Below are positions 1 through 12,312 of a stretch of 64,000 nucleotides of DNA, piece after piece (positions within the stretch are counted from its first letter, which is position 1; each line of letters opens with the position of its first letter). The notes under the pieces are model-generated. The model searched no databases, was not told where the DNA came from, and saw nothing but the letters and a program-made list of their open reading frames with translations. Where the stretch lies: contig CAUEEP010000740.1 of NCBI GenBank assembly GCA_958450365.1, positions 1,119,501 through 1,183,500 on the forward strand, given 5' to 3'. Origin of the DNA: Mesorhabditis belari (taxonomy: Eukaryota > Nematoda > Chromadorea > Rhabditida > Rhabditidae). The position numbers and the translations under genes were made by a program.

Positions 1-3000
1 CAGAATGCAGTCACTCTGAATTTTTTCTTTTTTTCTGTTCTATGTGCCATTCATCGAAACGATCGGACTACCATGTGATTTATTGAGAGAATGTAAGAGC
101 GAGAGAAATGAAGCCATTCTGATGCATATTTTGAGGGGATGGCTTCCCGTGCCCAATCCCTATTCTCTGCTGAATGGCTATGAAATGAATGTTCTCTATT
201 ATTTGTGAAAATCGGCTGAATCGACACCTGGATCCATGAAAAAAAGCCTATTCCCTGAAAATTACTTCGATATTGGCAAATAGATGCTAGAAAAGAGGAT
301 GAGGTTTTCGATGATTTTATTTTTTAAATGAGATAGGCTCTTTGATGAGATTTGATCAAAAGAGTATATGCTCAAGTTTTCGAAAACGTATCCAACTTTC
401 GAAAGCTACCTTAAGCTGGCTTCTAACTTTTATCTAACCTATGTGTTCTTGGCTTGATTCTACAAGACTTCGTTCACAAAGGATTCCATTGAATGAAGCA
501 GAGAGAAATTGGATATAAACCAGAGACAAGATTACGATAGCTTTTGAAGAGTTGATACATTTTGAGATTAGGATTTGAGTAGAATCAGCTCACTTCACAA
601 TCAGTTCAAGCTTTTAAAAAAACCTGAAACAACTCTCCCCCGATTTCCCATCACTTTACAAACCTTTACTTGTCTCAACAAATCATAGACATTCTGTAGC
701 ATATTACAAGCAATATCGCGTGCTGTATTAGGTACATCACATCGACGAGACGAGAGCAATAAAGAATGGGAAAACGAGCGGAAAGATCGAGCCGAATCAA
801 CGAAATGAGGGGAATTCCTCTCTTCTTCGAACAAATCGTCGTCCAACGTATTTCGAGGCTTTCTTCTGATGATAAAAGAGAGAAATTCTCTCCACCTTTT
901 CTCCCTTTTTTCTCCTTTGATGGGAATCACAGTGAAACGTTGCCTGTCTTTCTTCTTTTCCGTCTTCTCATTGATCGTTGTTGTTTGAGCATGCATTTAC
1001 GATGGGAAAGCGACGTGAAGCTGATCGTATAGAAAAAAGAAAAGAAATGAAGAGACAAGCAACTCTTATTGGCCCTTCATTTCTCTCATTCTCTTCATTC
1101 GACCTCACTCATTTTGTCCTCTTTTCCCGTTTACCCTCATCGAATTTCATTCCATCCAATGGACCTCCATTATCGGCAGCCATCAAGTGTTTTTTCGGCA
1201 ATCGTTTGTTGAGAAATTAATTAGACATTAGTCTTATATTTTTTCAACATTAAAAAACCAATTCTTTGTAATAGCTATCGTCCAACGTACTTTACTAGAC
1301 AAATAACAATCGTTTGGACAAAAAGTCTAGTAAAAAGACCCAAACATAGCCGATTAATCAATCGGCTTCTCAAATGAATAAAAGGTAATGAAACGAGTTG
1401 GTTATAATGTTCTCCTCTGATGCATATTCCGAATTTTTGTCTAAAGTCAGCCTTAAGCTCTAGTTGATTTTAAAGATATGATTTCTGAAAAGATTTTCTG
1501 CTATTGTAGAGATTTTCTCTTCAAATATGTCCCTGACGAAATTGACACCAATTTGTTCGCTAGAAAAGATCGAAAAACCCAAGTCCCATTAAGCAAAAGC
1601 AAAAAATCATCGAAACGAGGGGGTGGAGGAGAAGATGTCAAGAACAGGAAACATAGAAAAGAAAAAGAGTTCATCAAGGGAATGGGCTAAGAAAAAGAAA
1701 GAAAAAGAGGTGATGATCTCTATTCCTCATTTCAACACAAAGAATGGATTTCTCTTTTGCATTTCATTCTTTACTTTTTTTTTTTTTCCAGAAAATCTTT
1801 TCTATAAGGCTTTTCTTTAGTTCAAAGTTCCTATCGATAGTGAAACACAACACCGTGAATCGAAGAAATAATGTGGTGAAGAAAAGAGGGAAGGAATTTC
1901 TCTTTAAGGTTTTGAGGTGAAAAATCGAAATATTTAGCCGAAAGTCGAAAGGCAAAGAAAGAAATTGAATCTAGTCTAAAGCTAGATAGAAGGGAGACTA
2001 AATGAAAAAAAAAATTTAGGGGGTTTTCTTGAGGATGTTTAGTAGGAAATGTTGAAATGGGAGGAAAGAGATGAATTACAAAGAGCCAAAGAGATTGGCA
2101 ACGAATCGTAAACATCGTTGATTCGGGTTTTTTTTTGATCTTAAAATTGATAAATTGAGTTTAAACTAGACTCTATTTAGGTTATGTTTAGATACAAGTA
2201 CAGTGATCAAGAAGTATGCAAAGTTAGAGTACGGTGTAAAGCGATCTTTAATATGAAATGTGTCATAGATTAAGCATCAAATTCGCATTTAAAAGTTTAG
2301 CAAGATTGTCGATTAGGATTTAAGATTGAGATCGTCCAGCAGATTGAGACGAATTTGGCTTTGATCTGGAAAGGGACATAATCTAATCTGAATAATCTAT
2401 CTAAAACAGTAACGAAATTTTCAAGATATTTAAACAATTAGTTAATGTTTAAAAGTGTCATGGATTTACATAGAAATTTCAAATAATCTAACTCAAATCA
2501 AATAGGAAATTGGAATCAAAAGTAAACGGGAAACTGGTGATGAAACAGTGTTGAGATCCCCTTTCCGGTGAGGGCAATTTGGTGGAGAGATGATTTGGGA
2601 TTTGATGATCGTGCAAAGAGAAATGAATAAATGAAAAAGAAAGAAAGATGGAGTTGTTTCTTTTGGAGGAAGACCCACAAAGAGAGGAGATCCCCCAGAT
2701 GGACCCCTCCACCCCTTCACTTCCCCAGCACAATCTAATTAAAGTTTTCCTTTTTCTTGTCTCCATTCTTTGTTATGAGCGTTATCCTGTCTTTTTTTCT
2801 ACAGAGAAGATCTTTGAAAGTTGAAAGTTTTAAGAAAAAGACAGTCTGGGATCAGGAATGGACAAAGAGCCGATTTTCCTTTTTAAACCAATGACAACAC
2901 TTTACTGTAGACGACAAAGTACTGTAGACAGTTTAAAGACAGATGATGTTCAAGTTATCGTTTTGGGGATAATATAAGGTACAAGACTTGTGCTTAAATA

Positions 3001-5640
3001 TGTAAAATTTGCAGCAAAGCTTGCAGTAAACTTTGCAGTAAACTTTGCAGTAAAGCTTGCAGTAAACTTTACAGTAAAGTTTGCAGTAAACTTTGCAATA
3101 AACTTTGCTAGTTGGTTCAGAAATAAGAGTCGATGATTTTTTTTCCAAGAATTCTATCCAATTTTCCGAGATTAGCTACTAGATTTGACGAGGATTACAG
3201 CTGAAAGTTAGCTACGTATTTGAAAGGAATTTTCTCTGCTAAATGTTAGGAAAATAGATCTGGGATTTCTAGAACCAAAAAAAAACGTATTCACGTTGAT
3301 GTTTTCAATTTTTGGTGTGAGGTTCGGAAAGGGGTTAGGCGGTGATTTGCTACTCCCTTGGGATAAAAAAAAAAATTTTCCCCACTTTTTACATCAAATT
3401 GATTTCATTTCCCTTTCCCGAAAATAAGGAAATCCATCAAAAAATCCTCCAATATTGTTGACTCATGCCAAAGCTTAAAAATAATTTGAGAAAAATCGAA
3501 ACAAAATCTTCCGGTCAAATGATTTCTTTCTATTGAGGGATTTAGGGGAAATTTCGAAAACTAGATAAAAGAGAAAACAAATCTGGAGGGGAGAAAAAAA
3601 GGCGAAAAAGAGATTTGGTCTTGTTTGAAACCCGAATCGAATCAGATAATCACATTTTCGGCTCTATACTTTTGTGAACCTGGAAGAATATAGGGGAAAA
3701 CAAGGAAAAGACATATTTTGGCAATTGAGAAAAGAAAAGAAAAGGAAAGAAAAAAGAAAAAACGAATACAACTTTTTTTTGGGGATGTTTGATTGGTGGA
3801 GAGATGGGATAGATGGAAAGGAATTATTCATCGATCATCCATGCAAAAGAGAAAATAAAAACGAGAACGGCAAGGGAAAAGCCTTTGTTGTTCTTGAGAA
3901 ATTAGACATATTTGAAGCCACGAACAGGAAGCCTTCGATTTCGTTGCTTTACTTTCAATTTTGGTATTGTATTACTTCATTTTGCTCATTTCTCTTACGG
4001 TATTTTGGTTGTATGCTTCATTTTGCTCATTTCTCTATTCTTTGCCATTGAAGTTGAGGCTTTGAAAGTCCATAAATTTAGAGAAAATATTATTGTTAAC
4101 TTTTCATGTTTTAATGGTGATACTTAAGGCTTTCAAATGATACCAAATAAAAGGTTAATTGGATTAATCAATCCTGAGAAAAACGGGACAAAAGTCGGAT
4201 TTCATTGTTCTCCAACTTTCAATACTGTTTTAGGCTGAATGGTTTAACGAAGTGCAGAAATTATAGCAAAACTACAGCCTAAATTGATCCCAAAGGATTT
4301 GCTGACGTCCAAAACGGATCAGTTGGCTCAATCCGAAGCATCCTATGCCGAGAGGCTTGATCAGATGACGAGCGATTGTGCGCGTGCACAAAGAACACCT
4401 ACTTTAACAAAAAGGGATTTCTCTTTTGCTTTGCTGATGTTACAAAAAATAATTCAGCTGTAAACTTGTACCCGGGAGTTTTCGAGGTCGACGAATCGAT
4501 TAGAGCTATTCATTTTATCGAGACTACCAATTGGAGGTTGGATTTAATTGGTCTGAACTTTAATTGGTTTAGATGAAACTTATTTGCCTATCCAGCGTTT
4601 CTAAAAGATGCTCTCAAAGAAAAGCTACTGTACTGAAAAGCTAAGAAAAGGTACTACTAGAAAAGCTACTGTACTCCGGAGTCCGGATTCTGAATTGAGA
4701 ACTTCTTCATATTATTCTTTAAAAATGGCTAAGAGTTTCAGAAATTCTCTATCAAATATTGCCTTTATTTAATGAATAAAAGAACCCACCATTTCGTCTT
4801 ATTTATTTAGAAATCAAATAAGCGTTAATTTTAGAAGAATTTCTTGAATGTGAAAGAGATTCTCCATCTGTTTGAGTGAGAGAAAATGGCGAGAGACAAC
4901 TCAACAAAATGCATTCAAAATAAGAGAGATAATGGAGAAAAAAGACAAAGAAAATAAATGGACTTCTTCTTTTTCTTCTTTTCCTTATTTTTTCTACTTT
5001 CCAATGAACGAGCTAATTAAGTGGATAAAATGAGAAAAAGAAAGGAATTGAAATAGGCGGAAGATCTTGAAAGAGAGATCTTGAGAGATCTTTTCTTGAG
5101 AGATCATCTTCTTGAAGAATCATTGGCAATTCAAGAATCCAACAATTCTTCACACATTTGATTGGTTCAACATCTTAAAGATTATTGGTCTACAAAAGAT
5201 TTAGAGGAAATCGAATTTGGACCAAAAATTCTATTCGATCTTTTAGAAAAACTTTTGAAGAACTGGAGCTGTTTTTAGCGGTCAGTTAGTGCCAAATAGA
5301 AATCATAGATAGGCTGAATATTCGGTGATTTGTCATTTCTACTGTAGTCTGTTTTCTTTTTGTATTAACTTAGCAAAGATGAACATGCTTTAAAAGCCAA
5401 CCATCATTAGACCCAAGCAACGAAAAGATTTCTCAGCATTTCACTCTGCTGACAAAAACACTAACTCAAAAACGTAACAGGGAAATAACTCAAGCGGATA
5501 TTCGACTTCAAAATGTGTTTTCTAGAGTCCTTTCTTTTCCTTAACGTCGAAAATTCTCACGGGGATTTACGAAAAAAAAAAAGCCACGTAAAGAAAGCCT
5601 TCATTTTCACAAATTTTTCACAAATTTTCCAAGTATTCTT
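1..5640. other. Intergenic, AT-rich, no confident gene
   Basis: I see no exon chain with consistent splice phases here. The stretch holds A/T- and GA-rich low-complexity DNA, a short tandem array near 3.0-3.1 kb, and a coding-like open stretch at about 4.25-4.57 kb that resembles part of 21.0-21.3 kb (see findings). Open frames near 0.6-1.2 kb overlap on both strands and lack splice or family support. Confidence 0.5.
3010..3112. repeat. Short tandem array, GCAGTAAACTTT-type unit
   Basis: About eight imperfect copies of a 12-nt unit (gcagtaaactttgcagtaaa pattern, with gcttgcagtaaa variants). It lies in non-coding DNA. The KLYCKVYCK-type peptide it can encode on the minus strand is a by-product of the 12-nt period. 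Confidence 0.8.
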
Positions 5641-5644
5641 TTAC

Positions 5645-7020
5645 CAATGTTGATGCGGGATCGACTTGTTTAACGAGAACCCGGACAGCGCTCAGAAAGC
5701 CCGCTTTTTGCGCTCCGTCATTCGGATTGTTTTGAGCTGAATAGGCACGAGATGAGGTGATCAACGGAGAGTCTTTCATTCGATCAGTCATGCTTCGAGA
5801 GAGTTTCTTCTGGATGAATGCCCGAGTGAAAATTGAATGACAAATAAAGAATTGGAGAAATATTATAGTAGAGAAATTGTAGTCCTTTCAAAACAATCAA
5901 TATCTCAGTGATATCCATCTTCGCACAGCCCACTTCTAATTGTTTCCTCTCTCTCTCTTTTTGCGCGTTTGATTCGACAATGATTCCACTAGGGATTTCT
6001 CTCAACGAAATTACGGAAATTGCCTTTCCCATTTCTAGATGGAAAGTATAATATTTGTTAGACTGTTAGACAGACTACTAAACAGTAGTCAGTACCTTTC
6101 AAATGTGTTTTCTAAAATGCGGTAACTTTTAGAAGCTACTGTAATCTGCCTCTAGTTTTATTCAATTAATCCAAAAGACAAAAAAATGTTCAAATCTAGA
6201 TATAGCTTTAGCTTATGGTCTGCTCTGAAAGAATGCTCTTTAAACAACTCTTAGAGAAAAGGTTACGGTAGTTTCTGAAAGTTGACACCTTTCAGAAATT
6301 GCTTTACAATAATACTATCAATGAACAGAAAAACCCACTCTGCAAATGGAAGGGAATAATGAAGAAAATGAAAGAGATCCGAGAGAGAAAGATCTTTTCT
6401 TTTTCTTTCTTTCATAAATGAAAAGAGATATCGAGTGAAATGTCCCTTCACTTCCTGTAATTTGGATGCATTCACCTCTTCATGACTTCTTTTCAAAAAA
6501 ACGGAAAAACGGGAAATCTCTCAACCCGGGGAGAAAAGGAAACAAATGTTTTAACTAAATATTCTTTTAATCACTGAAACGTCAGCGTCAAATTGGTCGT
6601 TTAACTTAAGCTAATCAAGCTAATCAAGCTACTTTGGGTTGTGCGTACTTTGTGCGTCTCTCTTAATAGAAAAAAATCACTTAATAGCACACTGGGAATC
6701 AAGTAAAAGGGTTACATTTTTCTGCAATTGAAAGCTTTTTCAGAAATGAAAGCAATTGGTCAATGTGTTTTACGGAAAAAACCCTTGGTTAACCGTTTAA
6801 TCACGCGTTGAGTTCAAACTTATTTTTTAGAAGTACAATTGTTTACTTTTTATAATATTTGTACCTCATAAATTACCGTAATATTTCGATTAAAGGTTAC
6901 GATGAGAAATTGTCTCTCAAAACAAACTGGAAAGGAGAAATTGGAGTGATCGAGGGAGTCTTTCCATTGGGTGAATGCCGAGATGAGACCGCGATCTTCC
7001 GATAGCTTTGGTGTCTTCAT
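5645..7020 (-). CDS. Possible small gene, two exons read, product unknown
   Basis: Two exon-like blocks share phase 0. Exon A (7020-6928) begins at an ATG preceded by an acceptor-like aactttag and encodes 31 residues starting MKTPKLSEDRGLISAFTQW; it stops at a weak GTTTGT donor. Exon B (5809-5645) follows a CATCCAG acceptor, encodes 55 residues containing RVLVKQVDPASTL, and ends at a good GTAAAA donor. Composition is less AT-rich than the surroundings. Further exons are probable: an acceptor near 5.52 kb opens about 26 residues to a stop, and there are open stretches at 5.9-6.0 and 6.4-6.5 kb, but I cannot fix them. The start codon sits at the edge of the large palindrome 7016-7276. I do not recognise a family. 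The alternative is a gene remnant. Confidence 0.38.
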
Positions 7021-7276
7021 TTGAACAAATCTAAAGTTTTCTGAAGTTAAGTTTTCAAAAAAATGCTCATTTACTCGACGGATTACAAGCTTTCAGATGA
7101 AAATTATACAAGAAAAAGAGAAAAAGAAAAAGAGATCATTACAAGCTTTCAGATGATCTCTTTTTCTTTTTCTCTTTTTCTTTTATAATTTTCATCTGAA
7201 AGCTTGTAATCCGTCGAGTAAATGAGCATTTTTTTGAAAAATTAACTTCAGAAAACTTTAGATTTGTTCAAATGAA
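7016..7276. repeat. Near-perfect long palindrome (124-bp arms)
   Basis: Arms 7016-7139 and 7153-7276 are inverse complements with only about two mismatches, around a 13-nt loop. Each arm contains a purine or pyrimidine (GA/CT) stretch and the block ctcgacggattacaagcttt. The left arm overlaps the start of the possible minus-strand gene. No target-site duplication is obvious. Confidence 0.92.
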
Positions 7277-7689
7277 ATAAAAGAAAAAGAGAAAAAGAAA
7301 AAGAAAAATGACACTAATCTTCTTCTTCTTCTTCTTTTTTTCGAAAAGAATACAATGCAATGGTTTCCCCTGAAGAGAAACCTTTATCTAAATAAATTTA
7401 ACTCTTCAATCAAATCCTACAAAAAGAAAAAAACAAGAAATCTTTTTGAAAAGATTTACATTGAAATACTGGAATAGATCAGAAAAGGGAAAAAGAAATG
7501 ACTTCCGAATGAAATCCATTCAAATCCAAGCCTTTTCCCCTCAAATTGACATCAGATTCGATAATTAACCCTTAAAATGTCAACAAAACAACAAAACAAC
7601 AAAATCATTTTCCTTTAACTTTTTTCTTTTGCAAAAAATCTTCAATAAACTTCGACAAAAAGCCCTTCATACATTTCTAAGTAATTCGC

Positions 7690-8080
7690 CAGTACTGGGG
7701 TGGGAAAAAAGACCTTTTTTTTTTCCCCTAATTTTTTTTCTTCCTTTTTTTTAAAAAAAAAAAAAAGGAAAAAAAAAATAAAAAAATTTAAAAAATTTTT
7801 CAAATATTTAAAAAAAAAAAGAAAATTTTAATATTATAACAATCCAACCATCAATCCCCCACCAAATTAAAAATAGAAAAAAAAAAAAAAAGAGAAAAAA
7901 GGAGGGGAGTGGGTTGTTTTTTTTTTTTTTTTTTATTTTTTTTTAATCTGAAAAATTTAAAAAATTAATTTTTTATTAATATTATTTATTCCTTTATTTT
8001 TTTTTTTTTTACTCCCTAACAAAAAAACAAACCAAAAAAAAAAAAAGGCAAAAAAAAACAAAAAAAGCTTTGATCATTCA
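7690..8080. repeat. A/T homopolymer-rich low-complexity block
   Basis: Runs of A or T up to about 20 nt are separated by short G/C-containing scraps; no coding signal. The texture resembles 12.17-12.31 kb and may mark poorly resolved sequence. Confidence 0.75.
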
Positions 8081-8796
8081 AAATATTTAATCCTTAAACT
8101 GAATATCTTTTTTTCTGAGGAAAGAAGAATCTTTTCCCAATCTACTCGTGAAGGGCTTTGGTGCAGAAAAAATGTGTGCAGAAAGCTGGGAATTGGGAGA
8201 GGAATTTACTCTCTCACATACAACGATCCCACAAAGATTTCAGGGAATGGAATTCAAATGACTGTTCAACGAAAGGATTTAGTTAAGATTCTGAAGTTAC
8301 AAATGCAAGTTAGAAATTTTAGTCTGATAAGCTGGCATTTCATTTAGCAAAGCTTTTCCGAAGCAATCTTTCAGGCTTTACTGAAACTTGTAGATGTTAA
8401 AGTAACCAAAGGAATACCATTGTCGATAGAAAATGTCTGGGCTACTGTATCTTGTCTCTAGTTTTTATCCAATTTTAGCATTCTCTATGTTATTGAAGAT
8501 TCAAAAGGTTTTTTGCTAAGTTTACAATGAAGAAAATGAATGAAATGTATGAAATCTCCCTTGTTGCAACTTACCAAAAATCAACAAAATCCGACGAAAA
8601 TAGACGAGAAGGAGGGATAAAATTGGCTTCGTTTCATTGCTTTTCTTTTCATTTATTCCATTCATTCACATCAATCAAATCTCTTTTTCAATTCCCTTTT
8701 CTACACGAGAAACGAGAATTTGCAACATTCCCAACAATTTCCATAAAATACAATAAAGCTCATTGGTGAAAGTTGAGCTTTTTCTAAAGAACTGCC

Positions 8797-8957
8797 TACT
8801 GTAAATACTGTAATTGTACCCCACCCCCATAATGACGGTGCGGAGTGTTGCGTAGTCTAGCTTTGAACGAGATTTTTCTCGACACTGGTTTATGCTACAA
8901 TGCGCGTTTAGGTATCAAAAAAAGAGCCCTGAGTTTCAGCTATTTTTTGATACTGTT
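8797..8957 (+). mobile_element. MITE family A (TACCGTAAATACTG), truncated copy
   Basis: Left end tactgtaaatactgtaattg followed by the family core (cccataatgacggtgcgg, then the ttgcgtagtctagctttgaa block). The copy breaks off after the inner palindromic segment and lacks the right end. Its 40-nt left flank (ctcattggtgaaagttgagc and on) recurs left of the 45.89 kb copy. Confidence 0.8.
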
Positions 8958-8993
8958 TGAGTGGTTACGGTAGCGACACACTTCAGAGTTTAG

Positions 8994-10052
8994 ATGTTGA
9001 CCGGCGCAATTCTCGCTGCACCAATGGTCAAAGATATCAAACTCCAAGTGGAGAATCGAAATCCGAATGTCTTTGTTTTCGAGCAAACCTACGCGTCGAA
9101 AGCCTCAGTTTTCGCCATCGATGAGAGCATTGTGGCGAAGTTAGGCGAGTATCGACGTGAGTGAGACTAGTCAAAATAATATTAAATACATACCGTAAAT
9201 ACTGTCATAGTACCCCACTCCCATAATGACGGTGCGGAGTGTTGCGTAGTCTAGCTTTGAACGCGTTTTTCTCGACACTGTTTTATGCTACAATGCGCAC
9301 TTAAATATCAAAAAATAACCCTGAATTTCAGCTATTTTTTGATGCCAAAAACCCATTTTTTGAAAGTACGGGCGCTTTGAAAAAAAAATGAAATACTAAA
9401 AAACTTTTCGCGACTACGCGACTGGACGAGGGCGTGGGGTACTATTACAGTGTTTACGGTAAGTTATTAGATGTTACATTAATCCATAGACAACCCTAAA
9501 CGTCCGAATGAACTAAAGCCTAGATTTGTAAACTTGCAAATTTATGGGGAAAACACAATGAGAGCTAATGCTATTTTGTTTTCTTGTATTCCTTTTTTTT
9601 CAATTCTACTCCAATTTCAACAGAAAGCAAAGGCAAATGGAAGAACGATTACACCCGAAATATGACACAACAAATGATTTCCCATGAGACAGGTGAATTC
9701 TCGGCAAGTTTTCTAAACATAGTCCCTTCCAATCGCCTGTCCTTTCCGTTTAGTCTTCTAGTAGTTATTAAAGTATTATCTTCTTTCAAATTGTCACATA
9801 TTAGGCTATCTAGAAAGTCTTTCGTCTTTTTTCTTTTCTTTTCTTTTTCCAGAAAATCTTTTCCTCTTTTTTTATAATAAAACTTATAAAAGCTCCGAAA
9901 AATCGACGTAAACTTTAATGCCAGATATCTTGCGATACAGAGCTCCATTGGAAAAACTAAAAGCGGATTCGGAATCCCCATTCAAAACTCTATCAAATAC
10001 ATCAAAAAACCCACTTCGACTTGTTGCCCTGGTCTGTGATTTGTCTCTCTAG
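8994..10052 (+). CDS. 3' exons of an unrecognised gene
   Basis: Three exons fit by phase. 8994-9156 (acceptor tttag, donor GTGAGT) encodes 54 residues beginning MLTGAILAAPMVKDIKLQ and containing FVFEQTYASKAS. 9624-9692 (acceptor caacag, donor GTGAAT) encodes 22 residues. 9925-10052 (acceptor tgccag) runs to TAG. Leftover nucleotides match across both junctions (c+aa, g+at), which supports a real transcript. The first intron contains a family A MITE. The start is not known: ATG at 8994 directly follows an acceptor, so upstream exons may be missing or lost. The last exon differs from its duplicate at 12025-12155 by deletions of 11 and 5 nt, which change the C-terminus. No family is recognised; the first exon weakly recalls the late core of carboxylesterases, which I do not trust. 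Confidence 0.5.
9191..9461 (+). mobile_element. MITE family A, complete copy
   Basis: Terminal inverted repeats taccgtaaatactgtcatag and its complement ending tgtttacggta enclose about 271 bp with the conserved gacggtgcggagtgttgcg core. It lies in an intron of the unrecognised gene at 8994-10052. Confidence 0.88.
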
Positions 10053-10075
10053 ACTTCTTTTCTTTGCTTCTTTAC
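9784..10075. repeat. Dispersed direct repeat, copy 1 (contains last exon of upstream gene)
   Basis: Starts ctttcaaattgtcacatatt, includes tctagaaagtctttcgtc, the exon 9925-10052, and a tail ending tttgcttctttac. Copies 2 and 3 lie in intron 1 of the SELENBP1 homologue. Confidence 0.88.
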
Positions 10076-10206
10076 TATTGATTACTGAAAATCTCAAATG
10101 AATTATTCCTTTATTCTTTTTTATTTTTTTGATTTCTTTGCAAACTGTCCAAGAATTATATTCGGCATGTGATACTATTTTGCTTTCAAAAAATTTATTC
10201 AACTGC

Positions 10207-11065
10207 TGCCTGTGGAACCGAAATCAACAATGTTTATGGGGATGAATTAGTGAATGAAGGGACAGTTCAAAGGTGGTATCATTACTTCAAAATTTAATGA
10301 CTTTTCGCTTGAAGACGAGCCGTCCGAGTGACTTTGATGAAACAATTCATTTGATTAATCTCATTAAAGAGGACAACAAATAAAGATCTCATGATTTCGC
10401 TATTCAACTTGAGTGTGATCATGTTACAATGATGAACCATTTCCATATCTTGAGCTACACTTTCAAATTTGGGACTTAGATTCCACATGAGCATGACCAC
10501 ATGAAATGGCAGCATCTCTCAATCTCGTCGCTCTGGATATCACCGTCGTTCTTTTCTTCCCCATTTGATTACAGGCAATAAAAAAATGGGTGCTTTATGT
10601 CAACGACACAAGCAGTGGGTTAACCCTAGAGAAAACCAAAACCCCGAACCCAATCCCGAACTCCACCAGAAGAAGATTGGTGATGGGATACCCAAAGAAA
10701 TGGGAACAAGTGAATGCACTGGGAGTTGCTACCTAAAGGGACAACTATTACAGCATTATTATACACCAATCAGCTAGATCAGCTCGTAGCTGAAGTTGCA
10801 AAAAAAGAGGCCGAACAAAGGAAGGGCCAGATTACAGCATGATAACCCAAGGTCAAGAAGTTAATCAAGGAAAAGCTGAAGGCTTTGGGCTGTTCCCTCA
10901 TCTTCCCCTGAAGATGAAGCGGTCCTTCAGAAGATGAAGCGGCCCTTCAGAAGCGGCCACTTCTGATTTAATCTTTTCCAGAAGATAACCAAATTGTCGA
11001 ATGAGCACTTTGATGATAAAGGCGAAAAAATGGCTGCGCGACTTCTTTGCTTGTTAAAATGCTCT
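10207..11065 (+). pseudogene. Mariner-family transposase relic
   Basis: Scattered frames match the order of mariner transposases. An N-terminal part reads EGTVQRWYHYFK then DFSLEDEPS; a middle VPHE-type stretch follows; then DDE-domain text in several frames (KKWVLYVND, then ELLPEGTT, then LYTNQLDQL); and a C-terminal NEHFDDKGEK. Frameshifts and stops break it throughout, so it is not functional. A mariner transposase normally has about 340 codons in one exon, so this covers most of the length. It lies between the unrecognised gene and the SELENBP1 homologue. I could not define terminal repeats. Confidence 0.82.
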
Positions 11066-11762
11066 CTAAGAGAAGAGCATCGATGCTTTGGGAACAAATG
11101 ATATCTTTATGAGAACAACTGATATCTTTACCACCAGTACTTATGGATAATTGTTTAAATGGGTTTTCCTTGTGTTTCGAATGAAGTGATGTTGAATGAA
11201 AGTGGCTTAAGCAAATGGACTAGCAGACTAGCACTAGGAAAATATTAAATTTGTAAATGAATCACTCGTTTATGTTTATCTTCGTTTCACTTTACCCATT
11301 TGGCGCCTATTTTTGTCCCCGCATTGCCCTTTCTTTCCCCTTTTTAATCGTCACAATCCCTTTTCTCCAAATTTTCTTTCCATTACTTTTGATCATTTCT
11401 CTTCTCCAAAATTTGCTCCTTCCTTTCCCCCTTCCTTTCCATTTTTTGTTTGTTTTTATTCCCCCTCTTTTCAACACTAATTTCCATCGAAATTCAAGGA
11501 CAAATTTTGATTCGAAACTTTGCATTACACATTTTTTTTTAGTCGAAAAATATTTGTCCTTATCAATTCGAATCATCAACGATCTTTCGTCGCATTTTGT
11601 CACGCGTTCCTTTTTCTTTTTTCTAAATTATCAAATCTCTGCAATCTTTGCTTTAAAAAAATCTTTATCTTTATCAATCAGACAATATTTTTTTCACTTC
11701 TTTAATCAAAATCTCTTTTTATTTTATCGATCGATCATTACTATTTATTTAGAATTGCTGAG

Positions 11763-12266
11763 ATGAGCTGCTGCAAGAATGGACCCGGTTATGCGACACC
11801 GAAAGATGCAATCAAGGTAATAAAATCAAGAATAATACATAGAGCTTATTGTTGCTTATTGAAAATCTTTAACAATATAGATAGATTTAAAATGAGTAGA
11901 TTTAGAAAGTCTAGAAAGTCTTTCGTCTTTTTTCTTTTCTTTTCTTTTCCAGAAAATCTTTTCCTCTTTTCTTATAATAAAACTTATAAAAGCTCCGAAA
12001 AATCGACGTAAACTTTAATGCCAGATATCTTGCGATACAGAGCTCCATTGGAAAAACTAAAAGCGGATTCGGAATCCCCATTCAAAACTCTATCAAATAC
12101 ACTAGGAGTGCATCAAAAAACCCACTTTGACTTGTTGCCTTTCTCTGGTCTGTGATTTGTCTTTTTAGAAAAAAAAACTTTTAAAAAAAAAAAAAAAAAA
12201 AAAATTTTTAAAAAAATTAAAAAAAAAAAAAATCTTTACTTAATAAAAAAAAATTCAAATCAAAAC

Positions 12267-12312
<46 letters not shown>

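Noticed and set aside
601..1220. Overlapping open frames on both strands with R/K-rich text
   Set aside because: No splice-consistent chain, no motif, and GA/TC-rich composition that keeps several frames open.
8994..9156. Carboxylesterase exon
   Set aside because: Only a loose resemblance around AAPMVKD and VFVFEQTY; no catalytic motif in the window, so kept as unknown.
11257..11766. 169-codon hydrophobic plus-strand frame
   Set aside because: Pyrimidine-rich upstream region of the SELENBP1 homologue; the frame is F/L/I by composition, has a minus-strand rival, and runs into the true start codon.
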